Source: Streptomyces polyasparticus
GTDB lineage: Bacteria; Actinomycetota; Actinomycetes; Streptomycetales; Streptomycetaceae
Assembly (NCBI RefSeq): GCF_014493765.1
Contig: NZ_JACTVJ010000035.1
Span: 1 to 64,000 of the forward strand
Reading direction: 5' to 3'
Length of the DNA stretch: 64,000 nucleotides
The position numbers and the translations under genes were made by a program. Numbering within the stretch: position 1 is the stretch's first letter; each line of letters begins with the position of its first letter. The notes beneath the pieces were generated by a model. The model was not told the DNA's origin and did not search any database. It was given only the letters and a program-made list of their open reading frames with translations. Of this stretch, positions 7,489 to 15,864 are shown in pieces.

Positions 7489-9111
7489 CCAGCGTGAGCG
7501 GCCCTGCTCCCGGGAGCGGAGCAGGGCCAGTGTCACCAGACCCTGGTGCTCCGTGCCGGGCGTGAGCAGCTCCGGGAGCTGGGGAAGCGGAGCCACCGCG
7601 GCGACATCGTCAAGGACCAAAGTCAGTGGTGGGTCGAGGCGACCGGCAGATGACCGTTCGGCCATGCGCCGGCCGCGCTCGACCACGCTCGACACGAGTG
7701 CGGTGAGCAAAGGCATGGCACCGGGCTGCGTCCGTGGATCCTCGATGGCTTCACCCACCACGTAAAGCGTGCCCCCTTCGTCGGCGAAGGAATCCAGGGT
7801 GAGGGCATCTGTTCGGTTCGGTGTGCACGCCTCGCGGATGTGGATCGAGAAGAGCGAGGACAGGGCGCGGGCGGTCAACTCCTGTGCCATGTCACGTCGT
7901 TCGGGGTGTGCGGTGAGCTCGGCTTCGAGTTCGCCTGCCGAGCCGGGTGCGGCCTTCGTGTGCGTACGGAGGGTGCGTACGGCCTCCTGGACATTGCTGC
8001 CCTGGGCCCAGCGGTGGACGTGCTTGAAGGCGCGGCTGTCGAGTGCGGCGGCGTGCAGATAGCTGCGCAGCAGCGTTTCTGCGGTGGCGGCGGTGGCCGC
8101 GTCGAGTTTGGCGGTCGGCCGGACCGGGGCGAGCAGCGCTTCGGCGCGCTGCTTGGCGGTCTGCTTGTCCTCGCAGCCGACGGCGGGGTTCCAGTGCATA
8201 CGGGCCGGGGTGTCGCAGAGGTGGCCCGGGTCGTAGAGGAGGACGGGGCCCAGCTTGGCCCGGGCGTCCTTGGTGTCCTCCCACACCGTGGGGTCGCTCG
8301 TGACGATGACGGCTGCGCCCTCGGCGTCCTGGATGGCCTGTACGGCCAGGGGTTTACGGGTCCGGGGGCCGCCCAGGATCAGCGGCTGGCGTTGCCGTGG
8401 GAGGGCCGACGGTCCCTGCGGGGCCGGTGCTTCCGGCACCAGCGTCTCGGGCGCCTGCGGCGCCGCGGGTCGTGGCGCCTCCGGCGCGAGGTGCTCCGCG
8501 ACTCCGTCGCGGGATGAAGTGCGCGGACCCACTTCGATGCCCCCGGAGAAGGCAGGGGAAGCGGAGGGGGTGGGCGCGGAGGACTCGGGGTGCGTGGAGG
8601 CGGTGGGCGCGGAGGACTCGGGAGGCGCGGAAGCCCCCGCGGTGGAGGCCGCCCCATCGGTGGACGCCCCCGCGGTGGAGGCCCCATCGGTGGACGCCTT
8701 GGACGACGCCCGCTGGGCCGCCCGCACCGCACGCCACCGCGTCCACGTGCCCATGACGAACACCGTCAGGACGACCAGGATCATCGCCTGGCCGATCACC
8801 AGGCCCCAGAACAGCCCGTATCCGGAGAGTTCCGCAGCCGGAGTGGTGGGCCAGGCGCCCGCCACGTCGTGCGGCTTGGCCACCAGGTGCCTTATCGCCA
8901 GCGGGGTCCGCCCGAAGGTCACACCCGAGGGCCAGGACCCGTGCGCGAAGAGGCCCGCGAGCCCCGTGGCCGTCCACACGAGGACGGAGAGACCGAGCAC
9001 GAAGCCGAGGAAACCCAGGAGCAGCCCGTCGGGAATGCCGCCGGACCCGGACCCACCGGGATCCGGTCTGCGCTCCCGGTGATACCCCCGCTCATGCCCG
9101 TACCGCATCAA
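7465..9111 (-). CDS. VirD4/TraG-like T4SS coupling protein, degenerate and short
   Basis: 548 aa. Two N-terminal membrane segments (about 29-58 and 97-122) are followed by a Ser/Ala/Pro-rich linker (about 137-190) and an ATPase-like domain. The order of motifs resembles VirD4/TraG proteins: LILGGPRTRKPLAV at the Walker A position (244-257), VIVTSDPTVWEDT, LLYDPGHL, and LVLDDVAAVAPLPQLPELL at the Walker B position (498 on). The Walker A lacks the normal GKT/S (it reads R-K-P) and Walker B has DD in place of DE. The protein stops soon after a segment resembling the conserved QS..Q..RWG region, so the last part of the family domain is missing. Last gene of the six-gene operon. ATP hydrolysis is doubtful. 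Confidence 0.82.
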   Translation of the reverse strand: MMRYGHERGYHRERRPDPGGSGSGGIPDGLLLGFLGFVLGLSVLVWTATGLAGLFAHGSWPSGVTFGRTPLAIRHLVAKPHDVAGAWPTTPAAELSGYGLFWGLVIGQAMILVVLTVFVMGTWTRWRAVRAAQRASSKASTDGASTAGASTDGAASTAGASAPPESSAPTASTHPESSAPTPSASPAFSGGIEVGPRTSSRDGVAEHLAPEAPRPAAPQAPETLVPEAPAPQGPSALPRQRQPLILGGPRTRKPLAVQAIQDAEGAAVIVTSDPTVWEDTKDARAKLGPVLLYDPGHLCDTPARMHWNPAVGCEDKQTAKQRAEALLAPVRPTAKLDAATAATAETLLRSYLHAAALDSRAFKHVHRWAQGSNVQEAVRTLRTHTKAAPGSAGELEAELTAHPERRDMAQELTARALSSLFSIHIREACTPNRTDALTLDSFADEGGTLYVVGEAIEDPRTQPGAMPLLTALVSSVVERGRRMAERSSAGRLDPPLTLVLDDVAAVAPLPQLPELLTPGTEHQGLVTLALLRSREQGRSRWPDAELPV

Positions 9112-9121
9112 GCCACCGCTC

Positions 9122-10540
9122 TCACGCCACCGTGGACTCGGACGACGAACCCATCTGGTACTCCATGGCCAACGCCCGTTCCTCCGCCTCCCGTTCGGCG
9201 GCGAGGAGCTCCTCCGACGCGGAACTCTCCTGCTCCACCGACGACTCCGTCATGGCGCGGTCGGTGTACACCAGCGGCCGCTCCATCTCCGTAACGAGAT
9301 GCTTGACGACTTGGACATTGCCGTTGACGTCCCACACCGCGATGCCCGGAGTCAGCGTGGGAATGATCTCCACGGCCCAGCGCGGCAAACCGAGAACCCT
9401 TCCGGTGGCCCGCGCCTCGTCCGCCTTCTGGGCGTAAATGGTGCGCGTGGAGGCCATCTTGAGGATCGCCGCCGCCTCCTTCGCCGCCGCGCCGTCCACC
9501 ACATCCGACAGGTGGTGCACCACCGCGACGAACGAGAGACCGAGGCGCCGGCCGAACTTCAGGAGCCGCTGGAACAGCTGCGCCACGAAGGGCGAGTTGA
9601 TGATGTGCCACGCCTCCTCCACCAGGAAGATGCGCTTCTTGCGGTCGGGCCGGATCCATGTGTGCTCCAGCCACACGCCCACGATCGCCATCAGGATCGG
9701 CATCGCGATCGAGTTGCGGTCGATGTGCGACAGGTCGAAGACGATCAGCGGGGCGTCGAGGTCGATGCCCACCGTCGTCGGACCGTCGAACATGCCCCGC
9801 AGGTCACCGTCGACCAGACGGTCAAGGACCAGGGCCACGTCCAGGCCCCAGGCCCGTACGTCCTCCAGGGCGACGTTCATCGCCTCGGCCGACTCCGGCT
9901 CTGGGTGGCGCAGTTGCTCCACGATGTCGGTCAGGACGGGCTGGCGCTCCACGATCGTCTCGTTGACGTAGGCGTGCGCGACCTTGAGCGCGAAGCCCGA
10001 GCGCTCGTCGAGCCCGTGCCCCATCGCGACCTCGATGATGGTCCGCAGGAGGGCCAGCTGACCGGTGGTGGTGATCGAGGGGTCGAGCGGATTGAGCCGG
10101 ATGCCCATGTCCAGGGCGGCCGTCGGGTCGAGCCGGATCGGAGTTATGCCCAGCTCCTGGGCGATGAGGTTCCATTCGCCCACGCCGTCCTCGCCCTGCG
10201 CGTCGAGCACGACCACCTGGCGGTCGCGGAACCTCAACTGCCGCAGGACGTACGTCTTCTCCAGCGCCGACTTGCCGTTGCCGGACTCCCCGAGCACCAG
10301 CCAGTGCGGGGCGGGCAGCTGCTGCCCGTACAGCTGGAAGGGGTCGTAGATGTAGCCCTTGCCGGAGTACACCTCGCGCCCGATGATCACGCCCGAGTCG
10401 CCGAGCCCGGGGGCGGCCGTCGGGAGGTAGACGGCCTGGGCCTGGCCGGTGGAGGTGCGCACGGGCAGACGGGTCGTCTCCACCTTGCCGAAGAGGAAGG
10501 AGGTGAACGCGTCCGTGATCGCGGTCAGCGGATCTCGCAT
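9122..10540 (-). CDS. VirB4/TraC-like conjugation ATPase
   Basis: 472 aa, the ATPase half of a VirB4-type protein. Intact Walker A GESGNGKS (84-91), Walker B IFLVEEAW (304-311) in the characteristic EEAWHII context, and a following FVAVVHHLSDV segment where VirB4/TraC proteins have their sensor motif. VirB4 ATPases energise substrate or pilin movement at the inner face of the membrane channel. This copy lacks the VirB4 N-terminal domain; that part may be supplied by the upstream 516-aa protein. Same operon as the VirD4-like (11 bp downstream) and SCO6880-like genes. Confidence 0.88.
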   Translation of the reverse strand: MRDPLTAITDAFTSFLFGKVETTRLPVRTSTGQAQAVYLPTAAPGLGDSGVIIGREVYSGKGYIYDPFQLYGQQLPAPHWLVLGESGNGKSALEKTYVLRQLRFRDRQVVVLDAQGEDGVGEWNLIAQELGITPIRLDPTAALDMGIRLNPLDPSITTTGQLALLRTIIEVAMGHGLDERSGFALKVAHAYVNETIVERQPVLTDIVEQLRHPEPESAEAMNVALEDVRAWGLDVALVLDRLVDGDLRGMFDGPTTVGIDLDAPLIVFDLSHIDRNSIAMPILMAIVGVWLEHTWIRPDRKKRIFLVEEAWHIINSPFVAQLFQRLLKFGRRLGLSFVAVVHHLSDVVDGAAAKEAAAILKMASTRTIYAQKADEARATGRVLGLPRWAVEIIPTLTPGIAVWDVNGNVQVVKHLVTEMERPLVYTDRAMTESSVEQESSASEELLAAEREAEERALAMEYQMGSSSESTVA

Positions 10541-10586
10541 GAGCTGGGCCCCTTACGACGGCTCGGCGGCTCTCGCCTGATGACGG

Positions 10587-12137
10587 CTAGCGGCGGATGC
10601 CGGTCGCGAACGGCAGGGTGTTGACGAAGGCCCGGTGGTGCTCGCGGTCGCACCACTCCAGCTTGAGATAGGACTTGCCGGCCGAGGCCCGGATGGTCCG
10701 CTTGTCCCTGGCCAGCGCTTCGGGATTGCGGGCGGACACAGTGATGTAGCCGACGAGATTGACGCCCGCCGCACCGCTCGCGAGGTCCTCTCCGCGCTGG
10801 TCGAGACGGGAGTGCGCGGCGATGTCGCGGGGGTCGACGGTCCGGTTCATCTTCATCTGACGCGAGGCCTCCGCCTCGTCGTTCGTCTTCTCGGTCAGCA
10901 TCCGCTCGATGGCGATCTCGGTGGGCTCGAGATCCATCGTCACGGCCACGGTCCGGATGACGTCGGGGGTGTGGACAAGCAGCGGGGCGAGGAAGTTGAC
11001 CCCGACCGGCGTCATCGGCCACTCCTTCACCCAGGCCGTCGCATGGCACCAGGGCGCGCGCGTCGAGGACTCCCGCGTCTTCGCCATCAGATACGTGGCC
11101 TCGCGGGCGTCCAGCTCAGCCGGCCAGGCATTGCGCTTGGTCATGGCCTGGATGTGGTCGATGGGGTGGTCCGGGTCGTACATCGAGTGCACGAGCGAGG
11201 CGAGCCGCCCCTGCCCGAGCGGCTGCCGTACGCGGATGTCCGCCTCCTGCAGCCGCGAGCAGATGTCGGTGAGCTCACGCGCCATGACCACTGCGAGCCC
11301 GGCGTCCTTGTCCACCTTGCGGCCCGCGAGCGGCCGGGTCGCGCGGGCCATCGCGGCGCCCTCGGCGGCCAGTTCCCGGCTGTAGTGCATGCACGCCACG
11401 AGGTAGGCGCGGTGCTGCTCGCTGCTCGTGGACACCATGGACTGCAGCTGCTCGTACGAGTCCTGCAGCCACACCGGCGCCTTCTCGTCCCCGCGTACGG
11501 CGACGTCCTTGGCGTGGGCGTCGGGGTCGGCGGGCAGGGTGCGGGCCAGCATCTGGAGGCGGGTGACGAAGCCGTCGCCGTTGGCCACGTGCTTGAGCAG
11601 CGTGCCGAAGCGGTCGACCAGGGCCTCCTGGTCCTCGGAGTCCCGCAGCCCGACGCCCGGGCCCTCGATCTCGATCGCGGCCGTCACCGTACGGCGGTCG
11701 GCGTGCAGCAGCACGGCGATCTCGTCGGGTCCGAAGGGCGCCGCGAGCCAGGTGATCCGGCCGATCCCCGGCGGCGGTCCGACCTCGACCTCGCGCCCGT
11801 CCATCCGCACACCGGCCTCGGGCGCGCCCGAGCGGTAGGCGGTGCCCTGGCGCAGGGTGCGCTTGTAACTCCGGTTGATCTCGAACCACTTGAAGAACGT
11901 CCGGCCCTTGTACGGGACGTACACCGCGGAGAGCGCGAGCATGGGGAAGCCCATGAGCAGCACGATCCTGAGGCTGAGCACGGGCACGAGCAGCCCGCAC
12001 ATCATGCCGAGGAACGCGCCCACGATGATCAGTGCGATCTCGCCGGTCTCACGGTTCTTGCCGATGATCGCGTTCGGCCGGGCGCGGCCGATGAGATAGG
12101 TGCGGCGGGGCGTGACCGTATGGGACTGGGTCGTCAA
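10587..12137 (-). CDS. SCO6880-family protein (PrgI/VirB3-like N-terminus)
   Basis: 516 aa, recognised as the Streptomyces SCO6880-type family found in conjugation-like clusters. Two adjacent membrane helices lie at about 32-52 and 55-75 (VirB3/PrgI-like hairpin), followed by FFKWFEINRSYKRTLRQG and a long cytosolic domain resembling the N-terminal part of VirB4. It starts with TTG (12137) inside TTGA, overlapping the stop of the VirB6-like gene, with a strong GGGAGGTGAAG ribosome site. It probably works with the following ATPase as a split VirB3-VirB4 unit. That pairing is inference. Confidence 0.85.
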   Translation of the reverse strand: MTTQSHTVTPRRTYLIGRARPNAIIGKNRETGEIALIIVGAFLGMMCGLLVPVLSLRIVLLMGFPMLALSAVYVPYKGRTFFKWFEINRSYKRTLRQGTAYRSGAPEAGVRMDGREVEVGPPPGIGRITWLAAPFGPDEIAVLLHADRRTVTAAIEIEGPGVGLRDSEDQEALVDRFGTLLKHVANGDGFVTRLQMLARTLPADPDAHAKDVAVRGDEKAPVWLQDSYEQLQSMVSTSSEQHRAYLVACMHYSRELAAEGAAMARATRPLAGRKVDKDAGLAVVMARELTDICSRLQEADIRVRQPLGQGRLASLVHSMYDPDHPIDHIQAMTKRNAWPAELDAREATYLMAKTRESSTRAPWCHATAWVKEWPMTPVGVNFLAPLLVHTPDVIRTVAVTMDLEPTEIAIERMLTEKTNDEAEASRQMKMNRTVDPRDIAAHSRLDQRGEDLASGAAGVNLVGYITVSARNPEALARDKRTIRASAGKSYLKLEWCDREHHRAFVNTLPFATGIRR

Positions 12138-13456
12138 CGCCCTTCACCTCCCGAGCGGTTGCTGGTGCGGCTTGCTGTGGTGCTGCGCGAGCTGTGGGTG
12201 CCCGTGCCGGGGGTCGAACGGGGTGGGGGTGCGGCGGAGGGGACAGTTCCGCCGCCGCCCGATCCGCGGCTGCTGTGCGCGGCCATGCCCCCGGAGGCCT
12301 GGTTGGCGGGGCGTGGCTGCTGGCCGCCGCCGTCCCCGCCACGGCCGCGTGAGCTGTGGGTCTTGATGCCCTGCGAGACGAGGGCGGCCGGCGAGGAGAT
12401 CACGGCGGCGGCCTTGCCCTCGGCGCCCTGCATGATGCGGTTGTTGCGGCCCGCGGCGATCTCGTCGCCGAAGCCGGGCACGAAGCGGTAGATCATCCCG
12501 CTGGCGAAGATGGCGAGCAGGATGATGCTGAGCCCGGAGACGACGGCGGAGAACGCGTTCGGCCCGTCCTCGTCGCTGAGCGCTCCCGCGAGCCCGAGCA
12601 CGATGACGATGACCGGCTTCACCAGGATCACCGCGATCATGATCCCGGCCCAGCGCCGTACGTGGCCCCAGAGGTTCTTGTCGACGAGCCCCGCATAGAC
12701 CACGGTGCCGAGCAGCGCGCCCACGTAGAGCAGGGCGGCCCGGATGACCAGTTCGAGCCAGAGGATTCCCGCGGCGAGGATGCTGACGAGCGAGACCACG
12801 ATCAGCATGATCGGCCCGCCGCCGATGTCCTCGCCCTTCTTCAGGGCCTCGGAGAAGGTCCCGAAGAACGTGTCCGTCTGGTTCCCGGTCGACTTCGCGA
12901 TGACGTCGGTGATGCCGTCGGTGGCGGAGACGATCGTGTAGAGGATCAGCGGTGTGAAGGCCGAGGCCAGGACCGTGAGCCAGAGGAAGCCGATGGCCTC
13001 TCCGATGGCCGTGGTGAGGGGGACGCCTCGTACGGCCCGCTTGGCCACGGCGAGCAGCCACAGGAGCAAGGTGAGGATGGTGGAGGCGGCGAAGACGACG
13101 GCATAGCTCTGGAGGAACTTGTCGTTGGTGAAGTCGACTTCGGCCGTCTTGGACACGGCTTCGCTGAGCTTGTCGACTGTCCAGGAGGCGGCGTCGGCAC
13201 AGCCCTTGGCGAGGGAGGAGAGGGGGTCGAGGGTGTTGAGGGCGTCGTCGGCGGGGTTCTTGGGGGCGTCGCCGGAGCCGGAGCGGCCGTTTTCGCAGTA
13301 CTCCTTGGCGGGGCCTCGGATCAGCTCGCAAGGATCGTCGGTCGGCTGCGGTGTGGGCGCCGCGAAGGCGCGCGTGGCCAGACCGAAGACCGCGGTCTGT
13401 GCGGCCACGGCGACCGCGGCGAGGGTCAACGTCCGGCGGCGGTGGTTAGCGGGCAT
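12134..13456 (-). CDS. VirB6/TrbL-like polytopic membrane protein (SCO6881-like)
   Basis: About 440 aa from ATG 13456, which has a GGAGGG ribosome site; longer upstream frames lack support. A signal peptide ends near ATRAFA. Several long hydrophobic helices follow (around ASTILTLLLWLLAVAKRA, FLWLTVLASAFTPLILYT and IMIAVILVKPVIVIVLGLAG). The roughly 70-residue tail is hydrophilic and rich in Gly/Ser/Pro. This layout matches VirB6/TrbL proteins, the core membrane channel of T4SS. The start overlaps the VirB8-like gene by 11 bp and the stop overlaps the TTG start of the next gene, so the operon is translationally coupled. Confidence 0.86.
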   Translation of the reverse strand: MPANHRRRTLTLAAVAVAAQTAVFGLATRAFAAPTPQPTDDPCELIRGPAKEYCENGRSGSGDAPKNPADDALNTLDPLSSLAKGCADAASWTVDKLSEAVSKTAEVDFTNDKFLQSYAVVFAASTILTLLLWLLAVAKRAVRGVPLTTAIGEAIGFLWLTVLASAFTPLILYTIVSATDGITDVIAKSTGNQTDTFFGTFSEALKKGEDIGGGPIMLIVVSLVSILAAGILWLELVIRAALLYVGALLGTVVYAGLVDKNLWGHVRRWAGIMIAVILVKPVIVIVLGLAGALSDEDGPNAFSAVVSGLSIILLAIFASGMIYRFVPGFGDEIAAGRNNRIMQGAEGKAAAVISSPAALVSQGIKTHSSRGRGGDGGGQQPRPANQASGGMAAHSSRGSGGGGTVPSAAPPPRSTPGTGTHSSRSTTASRTSNRSGGEGR

Positions 13457-14297
13457 ACGTGAACCCTCCGAATTCCTCGACCGCTTCGGCCATGTCCTTC
13501 GCGGTGGAGGCGGTTTGGTCCTTCCCGACCGGGACGGGCCCGTCCTTCTGCTCGAAGTCGGCGACCTTCCAGTCACCGTTCTCCCACTTCATCTCGTACG
13601 TCGTCGTGTACCAGCTCTCCGTCACCGGGTGCTCGGAGCCGTCGCCGGCGAGACCGAAGAGGGAGGAGTACCAGAGCTCGACAGTGGCCGAGTCGCCCCC
13701 GTACTTGGTGGTCTTGGTGCCCACCGGGATGACGCGCGAGATGAAGGTCATCCCCTTCGGCGCCGTGCCATCGGCCTGGAGGCCGATGCGGCCGAGGAAG
13801 TCCTTGTCGGAGTACGCCTTGTCGAGGTCGCCCTTGCGCGCGGTCGCCACTGCGCGGGTGTAGACCGTGTCGACGATCTCCGTGCGGCGGCCCGCGTCGA
13901 ACATCTCGGCGGAGCCGAGCGCGACCCCGTAGTTGGTGGCCGCGCTCTGCGCACCCGACGCGTTGTGCGCGTACCCGGTGGGGATGCCGGCCTTCTGATC
14001 CTTGACGGGGTCCTCGCCTGACGGAGCCGTCGGGTTCGAGCCCGCCTGCGAACCACCCGAACCCGAGGAGTCCGCATCGCCACCACCCTGATTGGCAAAG
14101 GCAATCGCCGCGATCAGGAGCACCACGACACCGACCACCGTCACCAGTGACCGAGAAGGGCGGGCAGCACGGCGGGGAGCGCCGTATCCGTCGCCGGAGC
14201 CGTCGGGCAGGCGCGTGCGCGTCGTCCCCGTACCGCCGTAGAAGAGCTCGTCCTCGGGACCGGGACGATCGTCGTCGTAACCGCCGACAGGACTCAT
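13446..14297 (-). CDS. VirB8/TcpC-like bitopic membrane protein
   Basis: 283 aa. A charged, disordered cytosolic N-terminus (1-48), one membrane helix (about 49-68, LVTVVGVVVLLIAAIAFA), a Gly/Ser-rich linker and an extracytoplasmic domain of about 170 residues. That domain ends in a WYTTTYEMKWENGDWKVADF segment typical of NTF2-like VirB8/TcpC domains. VirB8-like proteins scaffold conjugation channels. The assignment rests on topology and operon position rather than a diagnostic motif. It overlaps the VirB6-like gene by 11 bp. Confidence 0.8.
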   Translation of the reverse strand: MSPVGGYDDDRPGPEDELFYGGTGTTRTRLPDGSGDGYGAPRRAARPSRSLVTVVGVVVLLIAAIAFANQGGGDADSSGSGGSQAGSNPTAPSGEDPVKDQKAGIPTGYAHNASGAQSAATNYGVALGSAEMFDAGRRTEIVDTVYTRAVATARKGDLDKAYSDKDFLGRIGLQADGTAPKGMTFISRVIPVGTKTTKYGGDSATVELWYSSLFGLAGDGSEHPVTESWYTTTYEMKWENGDWKVADFEQKDGPVPVGKDQTASTAKDMAEAVEEFGGFTYAR

Positions 14298-14502
14298 GAC
14301 GCGTACGCCCCCTCAACCGATTGCCGAACCGCGCAGTACGACGTTAGCCGTGCCGGTCGCCGCGTGTACGCGGAGTGGTACTGACTGGACATCAGGGAGA
14401 CGCAACCTCAGCCGGTGGGCACGACGGACGAATGGAAAGGTGGCCGGGAACAGTCGGTGGTGCCCCGGTCGGCTACGGCGAACTCGGGTACGGGGAAGGC
14501 GT

Positions 14503-14811
14503 CTAGACGGCCATCCCGTACACGATCGTGAACAGCGTGCCGAGCGAGCCGATGATGAAGACGCCCGTCAGGCCGGCGACGATCAGACCCTTGCCCTGCT
14601 CGGCACTGAAGGTGTCCCGCAGAGCCGTCGCGCCGATGCGCTGCTTGGCCGCGCCCCAGATCGCGATGCCGAGACAGATCAGGATGGCGATCGCCATCAC
14701 GACCTCGATCATCACGCGGGCTTCGCCGCCCAGGCTCCCGAAAGGCCCCCAGTCAGGGGCGATCCCGCCGATGATCGTGGTGATGTCGCCCTTTTCGGCT
14801 GCCAGAAGCAT
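14503..14811 (-). CDS. Small two-helix membrane protein (possible T4SS pilin-like subunit)
   Basis: 102 aa from ATG 14811 (MLLAAEKGD), with GGTGAG upstream; an 11-codon longer start at 14844 is possible. Two hydrophobic helices (about 34-54 and 75-98) flank a short polar loop KQRIGATALRDTFSAEQGKG. Size and topology resemble VirB2/TrbC pilins. There is no clear signal peptide and no catalytic motif. It is the first gene of the T4SS-like operon, 205 bp before the VirB8-like gene; nothing recognisable fills that gap. Pilin identity is inference. Confidence 0.75.
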   Translation of the reverse strand: MLLAAEKGDITTIIGGIAPDWGPFGSLGGEARVMIEVVMAIAILICLGIAIWGAAKQRIGATALRDTFSAEQGKGLIVAGLTGVFIIGSLGTLFTIVYGMAV

Positions 14812-14956
14812 GTAACTCACCGCCCCTTGTGGGTAGTTCCGCACCCCCTGCCGCTGCGCAGAGGCCAGGAGTCATTGTCTCCGAGATTTGCCCGGCGCAT
14901 GTCGACTTACGGCCATCAGTTGCCAGAGTTGTCCCGGAGGCGTGCCGGACCGACGA

Positions 14957-14999
14957 ATACCGCCCGGCGCTCCATGTGCTGGGGAGATCCGGGCGGTAT
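14957..14999. promoter_or_regulatory. 11-bp inverted repeat upstream of the T4SS-like operon
   Basis: Perfect arms ATACCGCCCGG (14957-14967) and CCGGGCGGTAT (14989-14999) enclose 21 bases. The site lies in the roughly 300-bp gap between the end of the DnaJ/LppU-like gene (15114) and the start of the T4SS-like operon (14811), both on the minus strand. It could be the terminator of the upstream gene or an operator for the operon. There is no T-run to decide. Confidence 0.5.
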
Positions 15000-15113
15000 A
15001 CGGCGTTCCGTATGGTCACTCTGTGTATCACGGGCGGTGACGTGGGGCAATGAGCTGACGTGATGCTGGATCTCGTGCCCTTTTCGCGTGTGCCTCGTTA
15101 CCTCGCGGTCACG

Positions 15114-15767
15114 TCAGCTGCGGGCGTACGAGCCGAGGCCGACCAGGCAGTAGACGTACTCGTTGATGGTCGCGCCGTTCAGGGTCTGGCGTGAGGAGTA
15201 CGCGTACTCGGTCTTCGGGTTCGCGTCGCAGGAGCTCATGTCCGAGGTGAACGGGAAGGTCTGGATCACCTTGTAGTGCGCGTCGGACGCGGAGCACTCC
15301 ACTTCCTCGACGCCGCTGGCGTCCTGCGGGGTGTCCGAGTCCGGCAGCTCCCCGTTGAGGCAGGTGCCTTCGGTGAACGGGTCCGGGGGAGCGCTCTCGG
15401 TCGGTGTCTCGGTGCCCGGGGTCGCCGGCGCGGAGGTGGCCGGCGGGGTGGTGGTGCCGCCCTTGGCGTCGGCGGGGTCGTCGTCGTCCTTGGTGACCAG
15501 GATCAGGCCGCCGACGACCAGGGCGCCGATGACGAGCAGGGCGCCGAAGCAGCCCCAGGCGGGCCTGGTCCTCGCGGCGCCGGGCTGGTTCCCGACCACG
15601 ATCTTGAGGAACACCTGGTTGCCGGCGAGGTAGGCCGGGATCATGTCGCCGTTCCGGCACGGGGGTACTTGGATCTGGATCGGTGTGCCCCGGTCGTTCA
15701 GCGTGAACGTCACGCCGGTGGCCGCCTGTTGCGGAGTCAGCGTGATGGGTATGACCTGCGGCGCCAT
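15114..15767 (-). CDS. Membrane-anchored DnaJ-C-like / LppU-like fusion protein
   Basis: 217 aa. Residues 6-58 resemble the DnaJ C-terminal substrate-binding fold: LTPQQAATGV, then IQVPPCRNGDMIPAYLAG and VFLKIVV correspond to the EA.G, IPPG..dG..iR..G.G and vkV pattern. A membrane helix (about 73-92) follows, then a DDDD/Thr/Pro-rich linker (93-133). The outer domain carries four cysteines (136, 158, 180, 207), as in LppU/SCO3897-like domains. ATG 15767 follows a GGGGGG ribosome site. Predicted topology is N-in. Function unknown. Confidence 0.78.
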   Translation of the reverse strand: MAPQVIPITLTPQQAATGVTFTLNDRGTPIQIQVPPCRNGDMIPAYLAGNQVFLKIVVGNQPGAARTRPAWGCFGALLVIGALVVGGLILVTKDDDDPADAKGGTTTPPATSAPATPGTETPTESAPPDPFTEGTCLNGELPDSDTPQDASGVEEVECSASDAHYKVIQTFPFTSDMSSCDANPKTEYAYSSRQTLNGATINEYVYCLVGLGSYARS

Positions 15768-15864
15768 TGGGTTCCCCCCTGGGATGGTCGTGGTCGACGC
15801 GCCGATTGTGGCGGCGCGGGGTCCACTTGTCCCGGTCCGCGGGGGAACTGTTGCCGGGTTGCGA

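Noticed and set aside
10635-12491. Long plus-strand frame opposite the SCO6880-like gene
   Set aside because: Composition is His/Gly/Arg-rich without structure, while the minus strand has conserved motifs, ribosome sites and coupled overlaps.
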